A DNA stretch of 64,000 nucleotides, from the NCBI RefSeq assembly GCF_010015445.1, contig NC_053114.1:19653224-19717223 (forward strand). The letters are read 5' to 3'. This DNA comes from Perca fluviatilis (Eukaryota; Chordata; Actinopteri; Perciformes; Percidae). Under the pieces are notes generated by a model. That model was not told the origin of the DNA and ran no database searches. It saw only the letters and a program-made list of their open reading frames with translations. Each line of letters begins with the position of its first letter. The first letter of the stretch is position 1. A program made the position numbers and the translations under genes. Below are positions 63,646 through 64,000 of this stretch, one piece after another.

Positions 63646-64000
63646 AAGTTTAAGCTTAAACATATAAAACCAAGATAGTGCTTGATAATTAAATAATTAA
63701 TTAAAAATGATTTTCCTGCCATACATGGTGTATAATTAGGCAAAGTTAAGTGTGGTAACTATATAAGCCTAGTTTTGTGACAGGACTGAAGAAAGAGTGA
63801 GTGACAAGGATATAAAATGATATTACAAGACATTGATATCATATTTGCAGAAGCAGAGGCATATTGTGGTTAGTAGAAGTGGGGCAAGGACCCTGTCTGT
63901 CCTAGACATCTTCTCTCTTGTCTGCACTGATGCCAGGCAGATTTGCTTGGTCTTGATTTAAATACAGATGACTCAAGATGTGTCAGTGCAGCTTAGTGGA
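63646..64000. other. Non-coding DNA to the window edge
   Basis: AT-rich on the left (TTAATTAATTAAAAATG near 63690), otherwise featureless. Confidence 0.4.

Overview
The window reads as nuclear DNA of a teleost fish, most likely a spiny-rayed (percomorph) species. It has an AT-rich background, long (GT)n microsatellites, and a dense population of transposon families typical of fish: many hAT elements, L2/CR1, Rex1-like and RTE-like LINE pieces, a DIRS-like element, a tRNA-derived SINE, Tc1/mariner and TTAA-inserting MITEs. No complete host protein-coding gene, rRNA, functional tRNA or CRISPR array can be supported. The window is therefore intergenic or lies inside a very long intron. Family names below come from recognition of motifs and ends; no repeat-library search was possible.

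Layout. 1-4.2 kb: no supported feature. 4.2-8.6 kb: transposon cluster, with an hAT element carrying a perfect 8-bp target-site duplication (TSD) and a nested 240-bp TTA-flanked MITE, two unclassified repeats (called S and R here), and an hAT-like element that swallowed a miniature DIRS-like retroelement. 9.7-11.3 kb: 5'-truncated L2 LINE on the minus strand. 13.0-16.0 kb: small repeats, a MITE with a stretch that looks corrupted, and a Rex1-like LINE relic. 16-28 kb: transposon-poor AT-rich DNA with microsatellites and possible conserved non-coding sequence. 28.5-37.6 kb: hairpins, hAT copies and a TTAA MITE inside another repeat. 40.4-44.3 kb: a 581-bp hAT with perfect TSD, an RTE-like LINE end and a LINE tail. 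46.8-63.6 kb: second dense cluster, including two nested stacks (49.55-52.95 and 59.19-61.69 kb), a second copy of R and S, a Tc1-type mini-palindrome and the SINE.

Six insertions can be delimited to the base by identical TSDs: 4553-5860 (AATGGAAG), 33356-34235 (CATGCCAC), 40381-40961 (CAACACAC), 54227-55568 (GCCGTCAG), 59200-61680 (CTTTTAAA) and 60305-61487 (GTTACGAG). Two nested insertions can also be checked within the window, because a second copy of the host repeat keeps the unoccupied site. Structurally, the most interesting objects are the DIRS-like remnant with its internal complementary region (7510-8365), the near-perfect 37-bp-arm hairpin bracketed by identical direct repeats (35437-35636), and the nested hAT stack at 59.2-61.7 kb. 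Three short exon-like segments with splice-like borders (44781, 48757-48811, 62397-62439) are the only hints of host genes and are weak.
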